A stretch of DNA of 64,000 nucleotides from contig JAEWIV010000191.1 in the NCBI GenBank assembly GCA_023386865.1, positions 12,948 through 76,947 of the forward strand. The letters are read 5' to 3'. The position numbers and the translations under genes were made by a program. This stretch comes from Pseudomonadota bacterium (GTDB lineage Bacteria > Pseudomonadota > Alphaproteobacteria > Reyranellales > Reyranellaceae). Shown here piece by piece: positions 28,207-38,696 of this stretch. Every line of letters starts with the position of its first letter. The stretch's first letter is position 1. Under the pieces are notes generated by a model, which was given only the letters and a program-made list of their open reading frames with translations, searched no databases and had not been told where the DNA came from.

Positions 28207-29100
28207 CTATGCGCGTGGCCGCAGTTTTATGGTCGCCGAGTAGGACAGGAGGTTGCGGCCATCCTGCTCCAGCAGGCCGCGCACGAAGGCGAGCGACTTG
28301 CCGTGGCGCGGCACCTCTACCCGGGTGGTGATCGGCGTGGTGGCGGTGCCCGCCGAAAGGAACTCGGCGGCGAAGGCCACGGTCGACGGCGCCATGCCGG
28401 TGGTGAGCGCGGCGGCGCGCGTCACCGCCGAATCGGCGAAGCTCATCATGTAGCCGCCATGCAGCACGCCGCCCGAGTTGCACATGCGCGGCAGGGTGGG
28501 TTGCACCAGCGAGGCCCCGTCCGCCTCCTTGCGGGCATAGGAAGGGCCGATATGTCGGGAATAGACGCTGGCGCTCGACAGCAGCTCGAAGCCGGCCGGG
28601 ACGACCTGGGCAGCGGGCGCCGGCGCGCTGGCCGCCGTCGCGTCCTTGCGCTCCATCGCCTTGGCGCGCGGTACGTGCCGGCACACGCCGGACCACAGCG
28701 CGATGGTGCGGCCCTGCTGGGTGATGCTGCCGCGGGCGAAGGCGAGCCGGCCCGTCACCTGCAACGGCTCGCCGCTCGCCTCGAGCGGCACGCCGACGCG
28801 GCCGGCATCGAGGAACTCGACGGCGATGCTCACGGTCACGGCGAAGGCGGTGTTGGTGCCGCCATCGGCGGCGCGGCCGGCGACAAGGCAGAGCGCGTAA
28901 TCGGCGAAAGTCAGCGTGGCGCCGCCATGCACGCCGCCGGCGTAGTTGCCGTGTCGCTCGTGCGTCGGCAGCACGCAATGCACGCTGCCCGACTGCCGCG
29001 CGTCGCCCGTGATGCGATAGTAGAAGGGCCCGACATGGTCCTCGAAGGGATCGGGCGGGACGAAGACCGAGTAGCTGCCAAGGTCGATGGAGTCGGGCAT
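28207..29100 (-). CDS. Tandem hotdog-fold (PaaI-like) acyl-CoA thioesterase
   Basis: The 297-residue protein has two hotdog domains in tandem. Each carries a PaaI-like HGG motif: AGGVHGGATLTFADYALC at about 56-73 and SGGVLHGGYMMSFADSAV at about 210-227. Both have the Asp after the HGG helix that serves as catalytic residue in many members. A linker rich in Ala and Pro joins them. Such fusions are pseudo-dimers that hydrolyse acyl-CoA esters. It is divergent from the enoyl-CoA hydratase gene at 29198, which suggests a shared acyl-CoA pathway. Confidence 0.85.
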   Translation of the reverse strand: MPDSIDLGSYSVFVPPDPFEDHVGPFYYRITGDARQSGSVHCVLPTHERHGNYAGGVHGGATLTFADYALCLVAGRAADGGTNTAFAVTVSIAVEFLDAGRVGVPLEASGEPLQVTGRLAFARGSITQQGRTIALWSGVCRHVPRAKAMERKDATAASAPAPAAQVVPAGFELLSSASVYSRHIGPSYARKEADGASLVQPTLPRMCNSGGVLHGGYMMSFADSAVTRAAALTTGMAPSTVAFAAEFLSAGTATTPITTRVEVPRHGKSLAFVRGLLEQDGRNLLSYSATIKLRPRA

Positions 29101-29197
29101 CCCGAATGGCTCTTGTGGGTGGCTCTTGTGAAGCTTTGCTGCCGGGCTCTAATAGATGAAATTCCCCGACCGACAAAGAGCCACGGAGCGAAACGTC

Positions 29198-29983
29198 ATG
29201 GCGTCGAGAGTGCACAAGGTCGATATTTCCTGGGATCGCCGGCCCTCAGGCACCGTCGCTAATGTCGTATTCGACAATTCGCGCAAGCTGAATTGCCTGA
29301 ATCCGCCGGCCTTGCTCGATCTCACCGAAGCCTTCCAGTCGCTGGCGCGAGAGGACGACCTCAGCGTGGTGGTGCTCTCGGGCGCGGGCGGCCGGGCCCT
29401 GATCGGCGGCGCCGACATCAATCACATGGTGACCATGAAGGAGTCGGAACATGGCCGGACCTTCCTCACCCAGATCCACAAGTTCTGCCAGGCCATCCGC
29501 GACTGCCCGGTGCCGGTGATCGCCCGCTGCGAAGGCTACACCCTGGGCGCAGGCCTCGAGGTCGCGGCGGCCTGCGACATGCGCATCGCGGCGGACAATG
29601 CCTTCTTCGGCATGCCCGAGGTCAATGTCGGCCTTCCGTCCGTGGTCGAGGCCGCATTGCTGCCGCGCCTGATCGGCTGGGGTCGCACGTCGCGCATGCT
29701 GCTGACCGCCGAAACCATCGACGCGGCCAAGGCAGAAAGATGGGGGCTGGTCGAGGAGGTCGTCCCGGTCGGCGAGCTCGATGCGGCCATCGAGCGCTCG
29801 GTGCATGCCATCGTCGAAGCGGCGCCGCTCGCGGTGCGCGCCCAGAAGCGCCTGATGCGGCGCTGGGAGCGGCTGTCGATCGACGAGGCCGTGCAGGCGG
29901 GCATCGACGCCATGGCTCAGTCGGTGACGACCGGCGAGCACATCGAACGCATGAGCGCCTTCATCAATCGCAAGAGGAAGTAG
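29198..29983 (+). CDS. Enoyl-CoA hydratase/isomerase family protein
   Basis: The 261-residue crotonase-fold protein has the oxyanion-hole stretches LSGAGGRALIGGADINHM and CEGYTLGAGLEVAAACDMRIA, and FGMPEVNVGLPSVVEAALL. The catalytic Glu positions of classical hydratases correspond to Glu in MPEVNVG and Val/Glu in PSVVEA, so both hydratase and related reactions remain possible. The ATG at 29198 replaces an upstream in-frame start at 29156. The AtuA-like gene starts 2 bases after its stop, so they are co-transcribed. Confidence 0.87.
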   Translation: MASRVHKVDISWDRRPSGTVANVVFDNSRKLNCLNPPALLDLTEAFQSLAREDDLSVVVLSGAGGRALIGGADINHMVTMKESEHGRTFLTQIHKFCQAIRDCPVPVIARCEGYTLGAGLEVAAACDMRIAADNAFFGMPEVNVGLPSVVEAALLPRLIGWGRTSRMLLTAETIDAAKAERWGLVEEVVPVGELDAAIERSVHAIVEAAPLAVRAQKRLMRRWERLSIDEAVQAGIDAMAQSVTTGEHIERMSAFINRKRK

Positions 29984-29985
29984 TC

Positions 29986-31803
29986 ATGGGCGAGGGCGCA
30001 AAGACAGTCCGGGTCGGCTGCCATTCGGGCTTCTGGGGAGACACCGAGACAGCCGCCGCCCAGCTCGTGCGCCGCGGCGATGTCGACTACCTGGTGAGCG
30101 ACTATCTGGCCGAGGTCACCATGTCGATCATGGCGGCCCAGAAGATGCGCAACCCGCAGCTCGGCTATGCCACCGACTTCGTGAGCGTCGTCATGGCGCC
30201 GCTGGCGCGCGAGATCGCCGAGAAGAAGATCAAGGTCGTGACCAACGCCGGCGGCGTGAACCCGCAGGCCTGCCGCGACGCGGTGCTGAAAGCCTGCGAG
30301 GCGGCCGGCGTCAGCCTCAAGGTCGCGGTCGTGCTGGGCGACGATCTGCAGCCCAGGATCGACGAGCTGCGCGGCCTCGACATCCGCGAGATGGACACCG
30401 GCGCGGCCCTGCCGGCGAAGATCGCCAGCATGAACGCCTATCTCGGCGGCTTCCCGATCGCCCGCGCGCTCAGCGAAGGCGCCGACGTGGTGATCACGGG
30501 CCGCTGCGTCGACTCGGCGGTGACCTTGGGGGCGCTGATCCACGCCTTCGGTTGGACGATGAACGACCACGACAAGCTCGCGGCCGGCACGCTCTGCGGC
30601 CACATCATCGAATGCGGCGCGCAGTGCAACGGCGGCAACTTCACGGACTGGCGGCTGGTGCCGGGTTACGACGACATGGGCTTCCCGGTAGCCGAGGTCG
30701 AGGCGAGCGGTTCGTTCGTGCTGGGCAAGCCCGAGGGGACCGGCGGGCTGATTACCACCGCCACGGTGGCCGAGCAGATGCTCTACGAGATCGGCGATCC
30801 GCGCGCCTACATGGTGCCGGACGTGGTCTGCGACTTTACCCAGGCGACCTACGAGCAGGTCGGCAAGGACCGCGTGCGCGTGTCGGGCGCCAAGGGCCGG
30901 CCGCCGACCGACACCTACAAGGTCTCGACCACCTGGCCCGACGGCTACAAGCTCAGCACCATCTTCATGCTGGGCGGTCGCGAGGCGGTCGCCAAAGGCC
31001 AGGCGAGCGCCGACGCCATCATCAAGAAGACTCGCCGCCTGTTCCGCGAGAGGAACATGGGCGACTACCGCGACGTCTCGATCGAGATCATCGGCGGCGA
31101 GGCGACCTACGGCCCCCACGCGCGCGCGCAGGACAGCCGCGAGGTCGTGGTCAAGATCGCGGCCAAGCACGACCAGAAAGAGGCACTCGGGCTGCTCGGT
31201 CGCGAGATCGCGCCGATGGCGACTGGCGGCGTGGTCGGCATGACCGGCAGCTTCGGCGCCGGTCGTGTCTCGCCCTCGCCGGTGATCCGCATGTTCTCCT
31301 GCCTGGTGCCCAAGACGCTGGTGCCGGTGACCGTCGAGCTCGACGGCCGCAGCCTGGTGATGGAGCAGGGCGCCAAGAGCGGCGGCTTCACGGCGGCCGA
31401 CCTGCCGGCCGAGGCGCCGCCCGCGCCGCCGCTGCCCACGAGCGGTCCCAATGCCGCCACCGCGACGGTGCCGCTGGTGGCGCTGGCCTACGGCCGCTCG
31501 GGCGACAAGGGCGACAACGCCAACATCGGCATCTTCGCGCGCCGGCCCGAATACGAGCCCATCCTCGATGCCGAGGTGACGGAAGAGGCGGTGGCCCGGT
31601 ACTTCGCCCATCGCATCCAGGGCAAGGTGAGCCGCTGGCGCCTGCCCGGCATCCACGGCTTCAACTTCCTGCTGCGCCAGGCGCTGGGCGGCGGCGGCAT
31701 GGCCTCGCTCAAGGCCGACCCGCTGGCCAAGGCCTTTGCCCAGATGTTGCTGGACATGCCGGTGAGGGTCCCGGCATCGCTGGCCCAAAAACTCGCCGCT
31801 TGA
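29986..31803 (+). CDS. Acyclic terpene utilisation AtuA-family protein (DUF1446)
   Basis: The 605-residue protein has an N-terminal DUF1446/AtuA domain (VRVGCHSGFWGDTETAA; KVVTNAGGVNPQACRDAV; VVITGRCVDSAVTLG; IECGAQCNGGNFTDW) to about residue 450. A C-terminal ferredoxin-fold AtuA-like domain carries the signature AYGRSGDKGDNANIGIFAR. AtuA is needed for growth on citronellol-type acyclic terpenes in Pseudomonas, but its reaction is not established, and fused forms are widespread in organisms without that pathway. Its operon partner is an enoyl-CoA hydratase. I infer a role in branched or unusual acyl-CoA breakdown. Confidence 0.85.
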   Translation: MGEGAKTVRVGCHSGFWGDTETAAAQLVRRGDVDYLVSDYLAEVTMSIMAAQKMRNPQLGYATDFVSVVMAPLAREIAEKKIKVVTNAGGVNPQACRDAVLKACEAAGVSLKVAVVLGDDLQPRIDELRGLDIREMDTGAALPAKIASMNAYLGGFPIARALSEGADVVITGRCVDSAVTLGALIHAFGWTMNDHDKLAAGTLCGHIIECGAQCNGGNFTDWRLVPGYDDMGFPVAEVEASGSFVLGKPEGTGGLITTATVAEQMLYEIGDPRAYMVPDVVCDFTQATYEQVGKDRVRVSGAKGRPPTDTYKVSTTWPDGYKLSTIFMLGGREAVAKGQASADAIIKKTRRLFRERNMGDYRDVSIEIIGGEATYGPHARAQDSREVVVKIAAKHDQKEALGLLGREIAPMATGGVVGMTGSFGAGRVSPSPVIRMFSCLVPKTLVPVTVELDGRSLVMEQGAKSGGFTAADLPAEAPPAPPLPTSGPNAATATVPLVALAYGRSGDKGDNANIGIFARRPEYEPILDAEVTEEAVARYFAHRIQGKVSRWRLPGIHGFNFLLRQALGGGGMASLKADPLAKAFAQMLLDMPVRVPASLAQKLAA

Positions 31804-31819
31804 TGTATCCTGTCGGGCC

Positions 31820-31978
31820 ATGACCGCCCCCTCCAAATCGGTCCCGGAGAAGGACGAACGCAATGAGCGGCTGGCTGCCGCCTTGCGCGAGAACCTCAAG
31901 CGGCGTAAGGCGCAGGCGCGGGTCCGCAAGGACACCGCCAAGACCGACTCTCAGCCCTCTAAAAACCCCGCCAAATGA
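31820..31978 (+). CDS. Small basic protein upstream of dcd (52 residues)
   Basis: This ATG-TGA frame encodes 52 residues starting [20 protein letters not shown]. It has an amphipathic, Arg/Lys-rich helix ([21 protein letters not shown]) and a disordered Ser/Lys-rich tail. Its stop overlaps the dcd start as ATGA, a strong sign of a translated, coupled gene. Similar short basic proteins occur just ahead of dcd or murA in related alphaproteobacteria. Function unknown; nucleic-acid binding is possible from charge alone. Confidence 0.65.
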   Translation: MTAPSKSVPEKDERNERLAAALRENLKRRKAQARVRKDTAKTDSQPSKNPAK

Positions 31979-32529
31979 CCATCCTCTCCGATCGCTGGAT
32001 CCGCCGCATGTCGCAGGAAAAGGGCATGATCGAGCCCTTCGTCGACGCCCAGAAGCGCGAGGGCGTGATCTCCTACGGGCTGTCGTCCTACGGCTACGAC
32101 GCGCGGGTGGGCAACAACTTCAAGATCTTCACCAATGTCGATTCGGCGGTGGTCGATCCGAAGAACTTCGCCGCCAACAGCTTCGTCGACCGCACGACCG
32201 ACGTCTGCATCATCCCGCCCAACTCGTTTGCGCTGGCGAGCACCGTGGAATATTTCCGCATTCCGCGCGACGTGCTGGTGATCTGCGTCGGCAAGTCGAC
32301 CTATGCGCGCTGCGGCATCATCGTCAACGTCACGCCGCTCGAGCCCGAGTGGGAGGGCCACGTCACCTTGGAATTCTCCAATACCACGCCCCTGCCGGCG
32401 CGCATCTACGCCAACGAAGGCGCCTGTCAGTTCCTGTTCCTGCAGGGCAACGAGCCTTGCGAGGTCTCCTACCGCGACAAGGCCGGCAAGTACCAGGGCC
32501 AGCGCGGCGTCACCTTGCCGAAGATCTGA
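31975..32529 (+). CDS. dcd: dCTP deaminase
   Basis: The 184-residue enzyme deaminates dCTP to dUTP in pyrimidine deoxynucleotide synthesis. Diagnostic stretches are [18 protein letters not shown] at the start, [33 protein letters not shown] with the catalytic Glu in the TPLEPEWEG region, and [11 protein letters not shown]. Length agrees with bacterial homologues (about 185-193). It overlaps the small gene upstream by 4 bases, and murA follows 13 bases after its stop. Confidence 0.95.
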   Translation: MTILSDRWIRRMSQEKGMIEPFVDAQKREGVISYGLSSYGYDARVGNNFKIFTNVDSAVVDPKNFAANSFVDRTTDVCIIPPNSFALASTVEYFRIPRDVLVICVGKSTYARCGIIVNVTPLEPEWEGHVTLEFSNTTPLPARIYANEGACQFLFLQGNEPCEVSYRDKAGKYQGQRGVTLPKI

Positions 32530-32542
32530 GGGAGGAGGGACC

Positions 32543-33825
<1,283 letters not shown>

Positions 33826-33826
<1 letters not shown>

Positions 33827-34248
33827 TGAGCAAGCTCAAGCTCTCGGCGTTCGATGCCGACGACCTCGGCGTCGTCTCGGCGGCGGTCCAGGACGCGCTG
33901 GTGGCGGTGCGCGACTGCGCCTTTTTCAAGGACGAGCGGCGCTTCGTTCTGCTTTTGAACCGGTTCCGGTGGGAGGCCGATCCGACCGTCGAGGCTGCGC
34001 ATTCCCGCACCCATTCCGCTCTTGTTTTCAACGAGGTGATGGCCGTCCGCCACCACGACATCCCGCTCGACCAGCCCGACCGCATGCTCGAGCTGCTGGC
34101 CGTGGCGCAGGAAGATGCCGGCGCGGTCACGCTGCGGTTCGCCGCAGGCCGGGCCATACGGCTGGAAATCGGCCGGCTCGCGTGCCATTTGGGGGATGTC
34201 GGGGAGCCTTGGGCCACCCCGTGGAAGCCCGCCCATCCGGCCGAATGA
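33826..34248 (+). CDS. DUF2948 family protein
   Basis: The 140-residue soluble protein has the conserved alphaproteobacterial DUF2948 pattern: [23 protein letters not shown] at the start, [16 protein letters not shown], and [27 protein letters not shown] at the end. No reaction is known. It always sits between murA and hisG in many alphaproteobacteria, as here, with its ATG overlapping the murA stop by one base. A link to envelope or histidine synthesis is therefore only positional. Confidence 0.87.
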
Positions 34249-34300
34249 TCGCCCGTCTACAAGGCGGGTGGGGGCGGGCATTCGTTACTGGAGCATTGTC

Positions 34301-34969
34301 GTGTCGAGCGAGCCCAACGAGAAGCTCATCCTGGCGCTGCCCAAGGGCCGCATCCTCAAGGAGGCGACTCCGTTATTCCAGCGCGCCGGCATCGAGCCCG
34401 AAGCGGCTTTCGCCGATCCCGAGGCGCGCCAGCTCCGCTTCGCGACCAACCATCCCGACCTCGACATCATCCGCGTGCGCTCCTTCGATGTCGCGACGTT
34501 CGTGGCGTTCGGCGCCGCGCATCTCGGCCTCGCTGGCGCCGCCGTCCTGATGGAGTTCGACTATCCCGAGATCTACGCGCCGATCGATCTCGGCATCGGG
34601 CACTGCCGGCTGGCCGTCGCCGAGCCGGCCGAGATGGCGGGCAGCGACGACCCCAGGCGCTGGAGCCATGTGCGGATTGCCACCAAGTATCCCGAGGTGA
34701 CGCGCCGCCACTTCGCCGCGCGCGGCGTGCAGGCCGAATGCGTCAAGCTGTCGGGTGCGATGGAGCTGGCGCCCTCGCTCGGCCTCAGCCACCGCATCGT
34801 CGACCTCGTCGATTCCGGCCGCACGCTGAAGGAGAACGGCCTGGTCGAGATCGAGCACATAGCCGACATCACCTCGCGCTTCATCGTCAATCGCGCTGCG
34901 CTGAAGACGCAGCCGGAGCGGATCGGGCGTTGGGTCGATCGCTTCCGCGAGATCTCCCGTGCCGCCTAA
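34301..34969 (+). CDS. hisG: ATP phosphoribosyltransferase catalytic subunit, short form
   Basis: This 222-residue enzyme starts histidine biosynthesis by joining ATP and PRPP. It has [22 protein letters not shown] at the start and the PRPP loop [13 protein letters not shown] near residue 176. It lacks the C-terminal regulatory domain of long HisG (about 300 residues). It is the short form that works with HisZ, which is not in the window. The GTG at 34301 has GGAG 7 bases upstream and is the best start. It overlaps hisD by 11 bases. Confidence 0.93.
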   Translation: MSSEPNEKLILALPKGRILKEATPLFQRAGIEPEAAFADPEARQLRFATNHPDLDIIRVRSFDVATFVAFGAAHLGLAGAAVLMEFDYPEIYAPIDLGIGHCRLAVAEPAEMAGSDDPRRWSHVRIATKYPEVTRRHFAARGVQAECVKLSGAMELAPSLGLSHRIVDLVDSGRTLKENGLVEIEHIADITSRFIVNRAALKTQPERIGRWVDRFREISRAA

Positions 34970-36266
34970 AAGGCTCGACGCCGCGGCGCCGGGATTCGAA
35001 AGGGACTTTTCGGGCTTCCTCGGTCGCAATCGCGACAGCGACGATAACGTCGATCGCGTCGTGGCCGATATCGTGGCCGATGTGCGTGCCCGCGGCGACG
35101 AAGCTGTCGTCGAGTATACGCGGAAATTCGACTGGTCCGGGGCCGAGCTCTCCAGTCTGCGCGTCTCCGACGCAGAGCGCAGGGCGGCGGCTGCGAGGGT
35201 GCCGTCGGCGCAGCGCGAGGCGCTCGCCTTCGCGGCCCGGCGCATCGAAGCCTTCCACCGCGCGCTGCTGCCCAAGGACGTCGACTTCACCGATAGCACC
35301 GGCACGCGGCTCGGCGCGCGCTACCGGCCGGTCGATTCAGCCGGCGTCTACGTGCCGGGCGGCACGGCGGCCTATCCATCCTCGGTGTTGATGAACATCG
35401 TGCCGGCCAAGGTAGCCGGCGTGCCGCGCATCGTCATGGTCGTGCCTACGCCGGGCGGCAAGCTCAATCCGCTGGTCATGCTGGCGGCCGAGATCGCCGG
35501 CGCCGACGAAGTCTGGCGCATCGGCGGTGCGCAGGCCGTCGCGGCACTCGCCTACGGCACGCGATCGATCGCGCCGGTCGACAAGATCACTGGCCCCGGC
35601 AACGCCTATGTCGCGGCCGCCAAGCGCCGTGTGTTCGGCCAGGTCGGCATCGACCTCATAGCCGGCCCATCCGAGATCCTCGTCGTCGCCGACGGCAAGA
35701 ACGATCCTTCGTGGATCGCGGCCGATCTGCTGTCGCAGGCCGAGCACGACGCCTCCTCGCAATCGATCCTAATCACCGACGATGCCGCCTTCGCCGATCG
35801 CGTCGCGGCCGCGGTCGAAAGCGAGCTTTCGGGCATGGCGCGCGCCGACATCGCCCGCGCCAGCTGGCGCGACAACGGCTGCATCATCCTGGTGCCCGAC
35901 CTCGCGGCCTCGGCGCCGATCGTCGACCGCATCGCCGCCGAGCATGTCGAGCTCGCGATGGAGCCGGCACCGGCGGAGGCGCTCGCCGAACGCATCCGCC
36001 ATGCCGGCGCGATCTTCGTCGGCCGCCACACACCGGAGGCGATCGGCGACTATGTCGCCGGCACCAACCACGTGCTGCCGACCTCGCGCGCCGCCCGCTT
36101 TTCGGGCGGGCTGGGCGTCGCCGACTTCCTCAAGCGCACCTCGCTGGTCGCCTGCACACCGGAGGCGCTGGCCGAGCTGGGACCGGCGGCGCTCACGCTG
36201 GCCGAAGCCGAGGGGTTGGGTGCGCACGGCCGGTCGGTGTCGATCCGGCTCAACCGCCGCGGCTGA
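34959..36266 (+). CDS. hisD: Histidinol dehydrogenase
   Basis: The 435-residue zinc- and NAD-dependent enzyme performs the last two steps of histidine synthesis. Signatures include [64 protein letters not shown] (zinc ligands Gln and His), [11 protein letters not shown] and [21 protein letters not shown]. The length is typical (about 430). The GTG start lies inside hisG, so the pair is co-translated, and the UPF0262 gene follows 4 bases after the stop. Confidence 0.96.
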   Translation: MPPKRLDAAAPGFERDFSGFLGRNRDSDDNVDRVVADIVADVRARGDEAVVEYTRKFDWSGAELSSLRVSDAERRAAAARVPSAQREALAFAARRIEAFHRALLPKDVDFTDSTGTRLGARYRPVDSAGVYVPGGTAAYPSSVLMNIVPAKVAGVPRIVMVVPTPGGKLNPLVMLAAEIAGADEVWRIGGAQAVAALAYGTRSIAPVDKITGPGNAYVAAAKRRVFGQVGIDLIAGPSEILVVADGKNDPSWIAADLLSQAEHDASSQSILITDDAAFADRVAAAVESELSGMARADIARASWRDNGCIILVPDLAASAPIVDRIAAEHVELAMEPAPAEALAERIRHAGAIFVGRHTPEAIGDYVAGTNHVLPTSRAARFSGGLGVADFLKRTSLVACTPEALAELGPAALTLAEAEGLGAHGRSVSIRLNRRG

Positions 36267-36270
36267 CCCG

Positions 36271-36750
36271 ATGCCCACCGCCAAGGCGCGTCGCATCATC
36301 GACATCGCCCTCGACGAGGAGTCCGTGGCGCGGCGCTCGCCCGAGGTGGAGCACGAGCGCGCGGTGGCGCTGTTCGACCTCCTGGAGGCGAACGACTTCG
36401 TGCTGGTCGGTGGCACGCCCGGACCCTACCGGCTGCGTATCGGCATCTACGAGCAGCGGCTGGTGTTCGACGTGCGCGATGCCGACGACAACAAGCTGCG
36501 CGACATCGTGCTGTCGCTGACGCCGTTTCGCAAGGTCGTGAAGGACTACTTCCTGATCTGCGAGAGCTACTACGCGGCCATCAAGAAGCTCAGCCCCTCG
36601 CAGATCGAGGCGCTCGACATGGGCCGGCGCGGCCTGCACAACGAGGGCTCCGAGCTTCTGCGCGAGCGGCTCGACGGCAAGATCGAGCTCGACCTCGACA
36701 CGGCGCGCCGACTGTTCACCCTGATCTGCGCGCTGCACATCAAGCTGTGA
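36271..36750 (+). CDS. UPF0262 family protein
   Basis: The 159-residue soluble protein matches the alphaproteobacterial UPF0262 family, with [25 protein letters not shown] at the start (shown here in part: [18 protein letters not shown]), [14 protein letters not shown], and [19 protein letters not shown]. The family has no known activity and always follows hisD. Four bases separate it from each neighbour, so it is part of the hisG-hisD operon. Confidence 0.9.
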   Translation: MPTAKARRIIDIALDEESVARRSPEVEHERAVALFDLLEANDFVLVGGTPGPYRLRIGIYEQRLVFDVRDADDNKLRDIVLSLTPFRKVVKDYFLICESYYAAIKKLSPSQIEALDMGRRGLHNEGSELLRERLDGKIELDLDTARRLFTLICALHIKL

Positions 36751-36754
36751 CGCG

Positions 36755-37204
36755 ATGGCGATGAACGGCCTTCCCGCCAGCCTGTTGTTCGCCTGCAGCG
36801 AAAACGCCGTGCGCTCGCCCATGGCCGAGGGGCTCGCGAGGCGGCTCTACGGTCAGGCGTCGTACATCGATTCCGTCGGCGTGCGGGCAGGTGGCGCCGA
36901 CGGTTTTGTCGCCGCGGCCCTCGACGAGATCGGCATCGACGTCCATGGACATCATGGAAAGACCTTCGATGACGTCGATCCGGCGTCGTTCGACCTGATC
37001 GTGACGCTGTCGCCCGAAGCGCATCACCAGGCGCTGGAGATCACGCGCGGGACGGCGGCGGAGGTCGAATACTGGCCGGTGCCCGACCCCAGCGCGGTCG
37101 AGGGCACGCGCGACATGCGGCTGGATGCCTATCGCCGGCTGCGCGACCAGTTGTTGGCACGACTGAAGGTGCGCTTCGGCGCGCCATCGGGGCCGTCGGT
37201 GTGA
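36755..37204 (+). CDS. Low-molecular-weight phosphotyrosine phosphatase-family protein
   Basis: The 149-residue protein has the P-loop CSENAVRSPMAEGLARRLYG at its N-terminus, matching C-x5-R-S of low-molecular-weight phosphatases and ArsC-type arsenate reductases. The loop Cys is Cys14. A C-terminal region VPDPSAVEGT contains the Asp-Pro general-acid motif of the fold. It follows UPF0262 in the same conserved alphaproteobacterial order. Arsenate reduction needs further cysteines that are not seen, so phosphatase activity is more likely. Confidence 0.85.
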   Translation: MAMNGLPASLLFACSENAVRSPMAEGLARRLYGQASYIDSVGVRAGGADGFVAAALDEIGIDVHGHHGKTFDDVDPASFDLIVTLSPEAHHQALEITRGTAAEVEYWPVPDPSAVEGTRDMRLDAYRRLRDQLLARLKVRFGAPSGPSV

Positions 37205-37216
37205 GCCGATCAGGGT

Positions 37217-37780
37217 TCAGTTCGTGCCGTGGTACCACGCCCCGCGATGCGACGTACGGCGCGCGAGCGGCAGGTTGACGATGTCCATGAATACCGATGC
37301 CGCGCCGTCGCCGCCGGCGAGATCGCCTTCCAGCACGTCGACGTCGAAGGTGAGTTTGTCGCCTTCGAGCTTGGGCGACTTCAGCACGACCACGGCATCG
37401 ACCACCGCGGCCTTGGCCTTCATCAGCACCGACACCGTCGCGTTGGGCGGCGTCTTGGCGAAGCTGTCGGAGGCGTTGCTGGTCCACTCCTCCAGCAGGT
37501 GAGCGGTGAGGGCGTGGCCTGCCGAGCGCACCGGCCGGTCGGCGAAGATGATGGCGTTGGGTGACACGCCCTCGAGCACGAGCTTGCCGCCGCCGAGCTT
37601 CGCGGCCTTGGCGTTGAGAACGATCATCGACGGCACGACGCGCGGCTGCTGGGGCTGGCCAATCACCTTGGGCGCACCTTGGGCGGTGGTTTGCCCGGCG
37701 GTTTGCGCGGCCACCGGCGACGCCGCCGTGATCGGGAGCAGGGCCGCGGCGACGACCGCCAGGGAGCGGATACGGTTCAT
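37217..37780 (-). CDS. Secreted hypothetical protein, paralogue of the upstream gene
   Basis: The 187-residue protein has a clear signal peptide (MNRIRSLAVVAAALLPITAASPVAAQ). The mature part is beta-rich with VPSMIVLNAKAAKLGGGKLVLEGV, FADRPVRSAGH, KTPPNATVSVL, VVVLKSPKLEGDKLTFDV and VLEGDLAGGDG. All of these have direct counterparts in the neighbouring protein at 37789-38556, so the two are tandem duplicates. It is probably periplasmic or surface-exposed. No family function is known to me. The ATG at 37780 gives the signal peptide; an in-frame start at 37798 is less likely. Confidence 0.75.
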   Translation of the reverse strand: MNRIRSLAVVAAALLPITAASPVAAQTAGQTTAQGAPKVIGQPQQPRVVPSMIVLNAKAAKLGGGKLVLEGVSPNAIIFADRPVRSAGHALTAHLLEEWTSNASDSFAKTPPNATVSVLMKAKAAVVDAVVVLKSPKLEGDKLTFDVDVLEGDLAGGDGAASVFMDIVNLPLARRTSHRGAWYHGTN

Positions 37781-37788
37781 GGCAGGCC

Positions 37789-38556
37789 TCAGTAGCACGG
37801 CAGCAGCGGGGGCTTGCCGCAGGTCGGCTGGTTGTAGCGCTGCTGGTAGCGTGGATCGATGTCAGGTGGCGGCGGCGCGCCTACCGCCGTGCCGTAGCTC
37901 CGCGGCGGCGGCACGTAGGGATGGGTGGGCGAGGGATTCGACCAGCCGCTGAAGGTACTGGTGCCGTGCGGATCGCCGATGTTTGGCGTCTCGCCGCCGG
38001 TGGTCTGGCTGGTGCCGTAGTAGGTGAAGCCGTTGGAGCCCAGGCCGAACCAGACCGTGTCGATGAACACCGAGGCAGGCCCGTCGGCCTTGCCCAGGCT
38101 GCCTTCCAGCACCTGGACATCAAAGGTGAGCTTGTCGCCGTCCAGCTTGGCCGCGTTGAGCACGACCACGACGTCGGCGACCGAAGAGCCGTCCTTGCTG
38201 AACACCGAGGCGGTGGCATTCGGCGGATCCTTGGCGAAGCTCCCGGTGCGCCAGATCTCGACCATCTCGGGCGTCGCCATGTGGCCGACCGTGCGGACGG
38301 GGCGGCTGGTGAACAGGGTCGCGGTCGGCTGCACGCCGTCCAGGATCAGCTTGTCGCCCTCCAGGCGGCCTGCCTTGGCGTTGAGCACGATCAGCGCCGT
38401 GGAGTACCGCCTGTTGGTGGGAACGCCGATCGTCTTGGGTCCGCTCGCGGCAACGGTCGGCGCAGCCGGTGCGGGCGTCGGCGTTTGGGCAAAAACGTGC
38501 CCGGAGGCCAGGATCAGGGCGGCAGCGAGAAGGCTGCACGTCTGCTGTGCGTTCAT
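37789..38556 (-). CDS. Secreted hypothetical protein with proline-rich tail
   Basis: The 255-residue protein has a signal peptide (MNAQQTCSLLAAALILASGHVFAQ) and then the same repeated blocks as its neighbour (ALIVLNAKAGRLEGDKLILDGV; FTSRPVRTVGH; KDPPNATASVF; VVVLNAAKLDGDKLTFDV; VLEGSLGKADGPASVFID). It adds a 75-residue tail rich in Pro, Gly, Tyr and Asn that ends with two Cys (TCGKPPLLPCY). The tail is unlike the paralogue and looks disordered or cell-wall associated. Only 8 bases separate the two genes, which read in the same direction, so they are co-transcribed. Function unknown. Confidence 0.75.
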   Translation of the reverse strand: MNAQQTCSLLAAALILASGHVFAQTPTPAPAAPTVAASGPKTIGVPTNRRYSTALIVLNAKAGRLEGDKLILDGVQPTATLFTSRPVRTVGHMATPEMVEIWRTGSFAKDPPNATASVFSKDGSSVADVVVVLNAAKLDGDKLTFDVQVLEGSLGKADGPASVFIDTVWFGLGSNGFTYYGTSQTTGGETPNIGDPHGTSTFSGWSNPSPTHPYVPPPRSYGTAVGAPPPPDIDPRYQQRYNQPTCGKPPLLPCY

Positions 38557-38696
38557 TGCGACTGGTCCTTCCTTCCCCGGGCGTCCGCAGCCGCGCCTTG
38601 TATAGGGGAAAGCAATCCCCCGGTCGAGTTGACTAAACTCCGTCCGCAGCCCATTTTCCGGCCGCTTCATTCTCCAATGCTCCAACCGGAGGCCGG

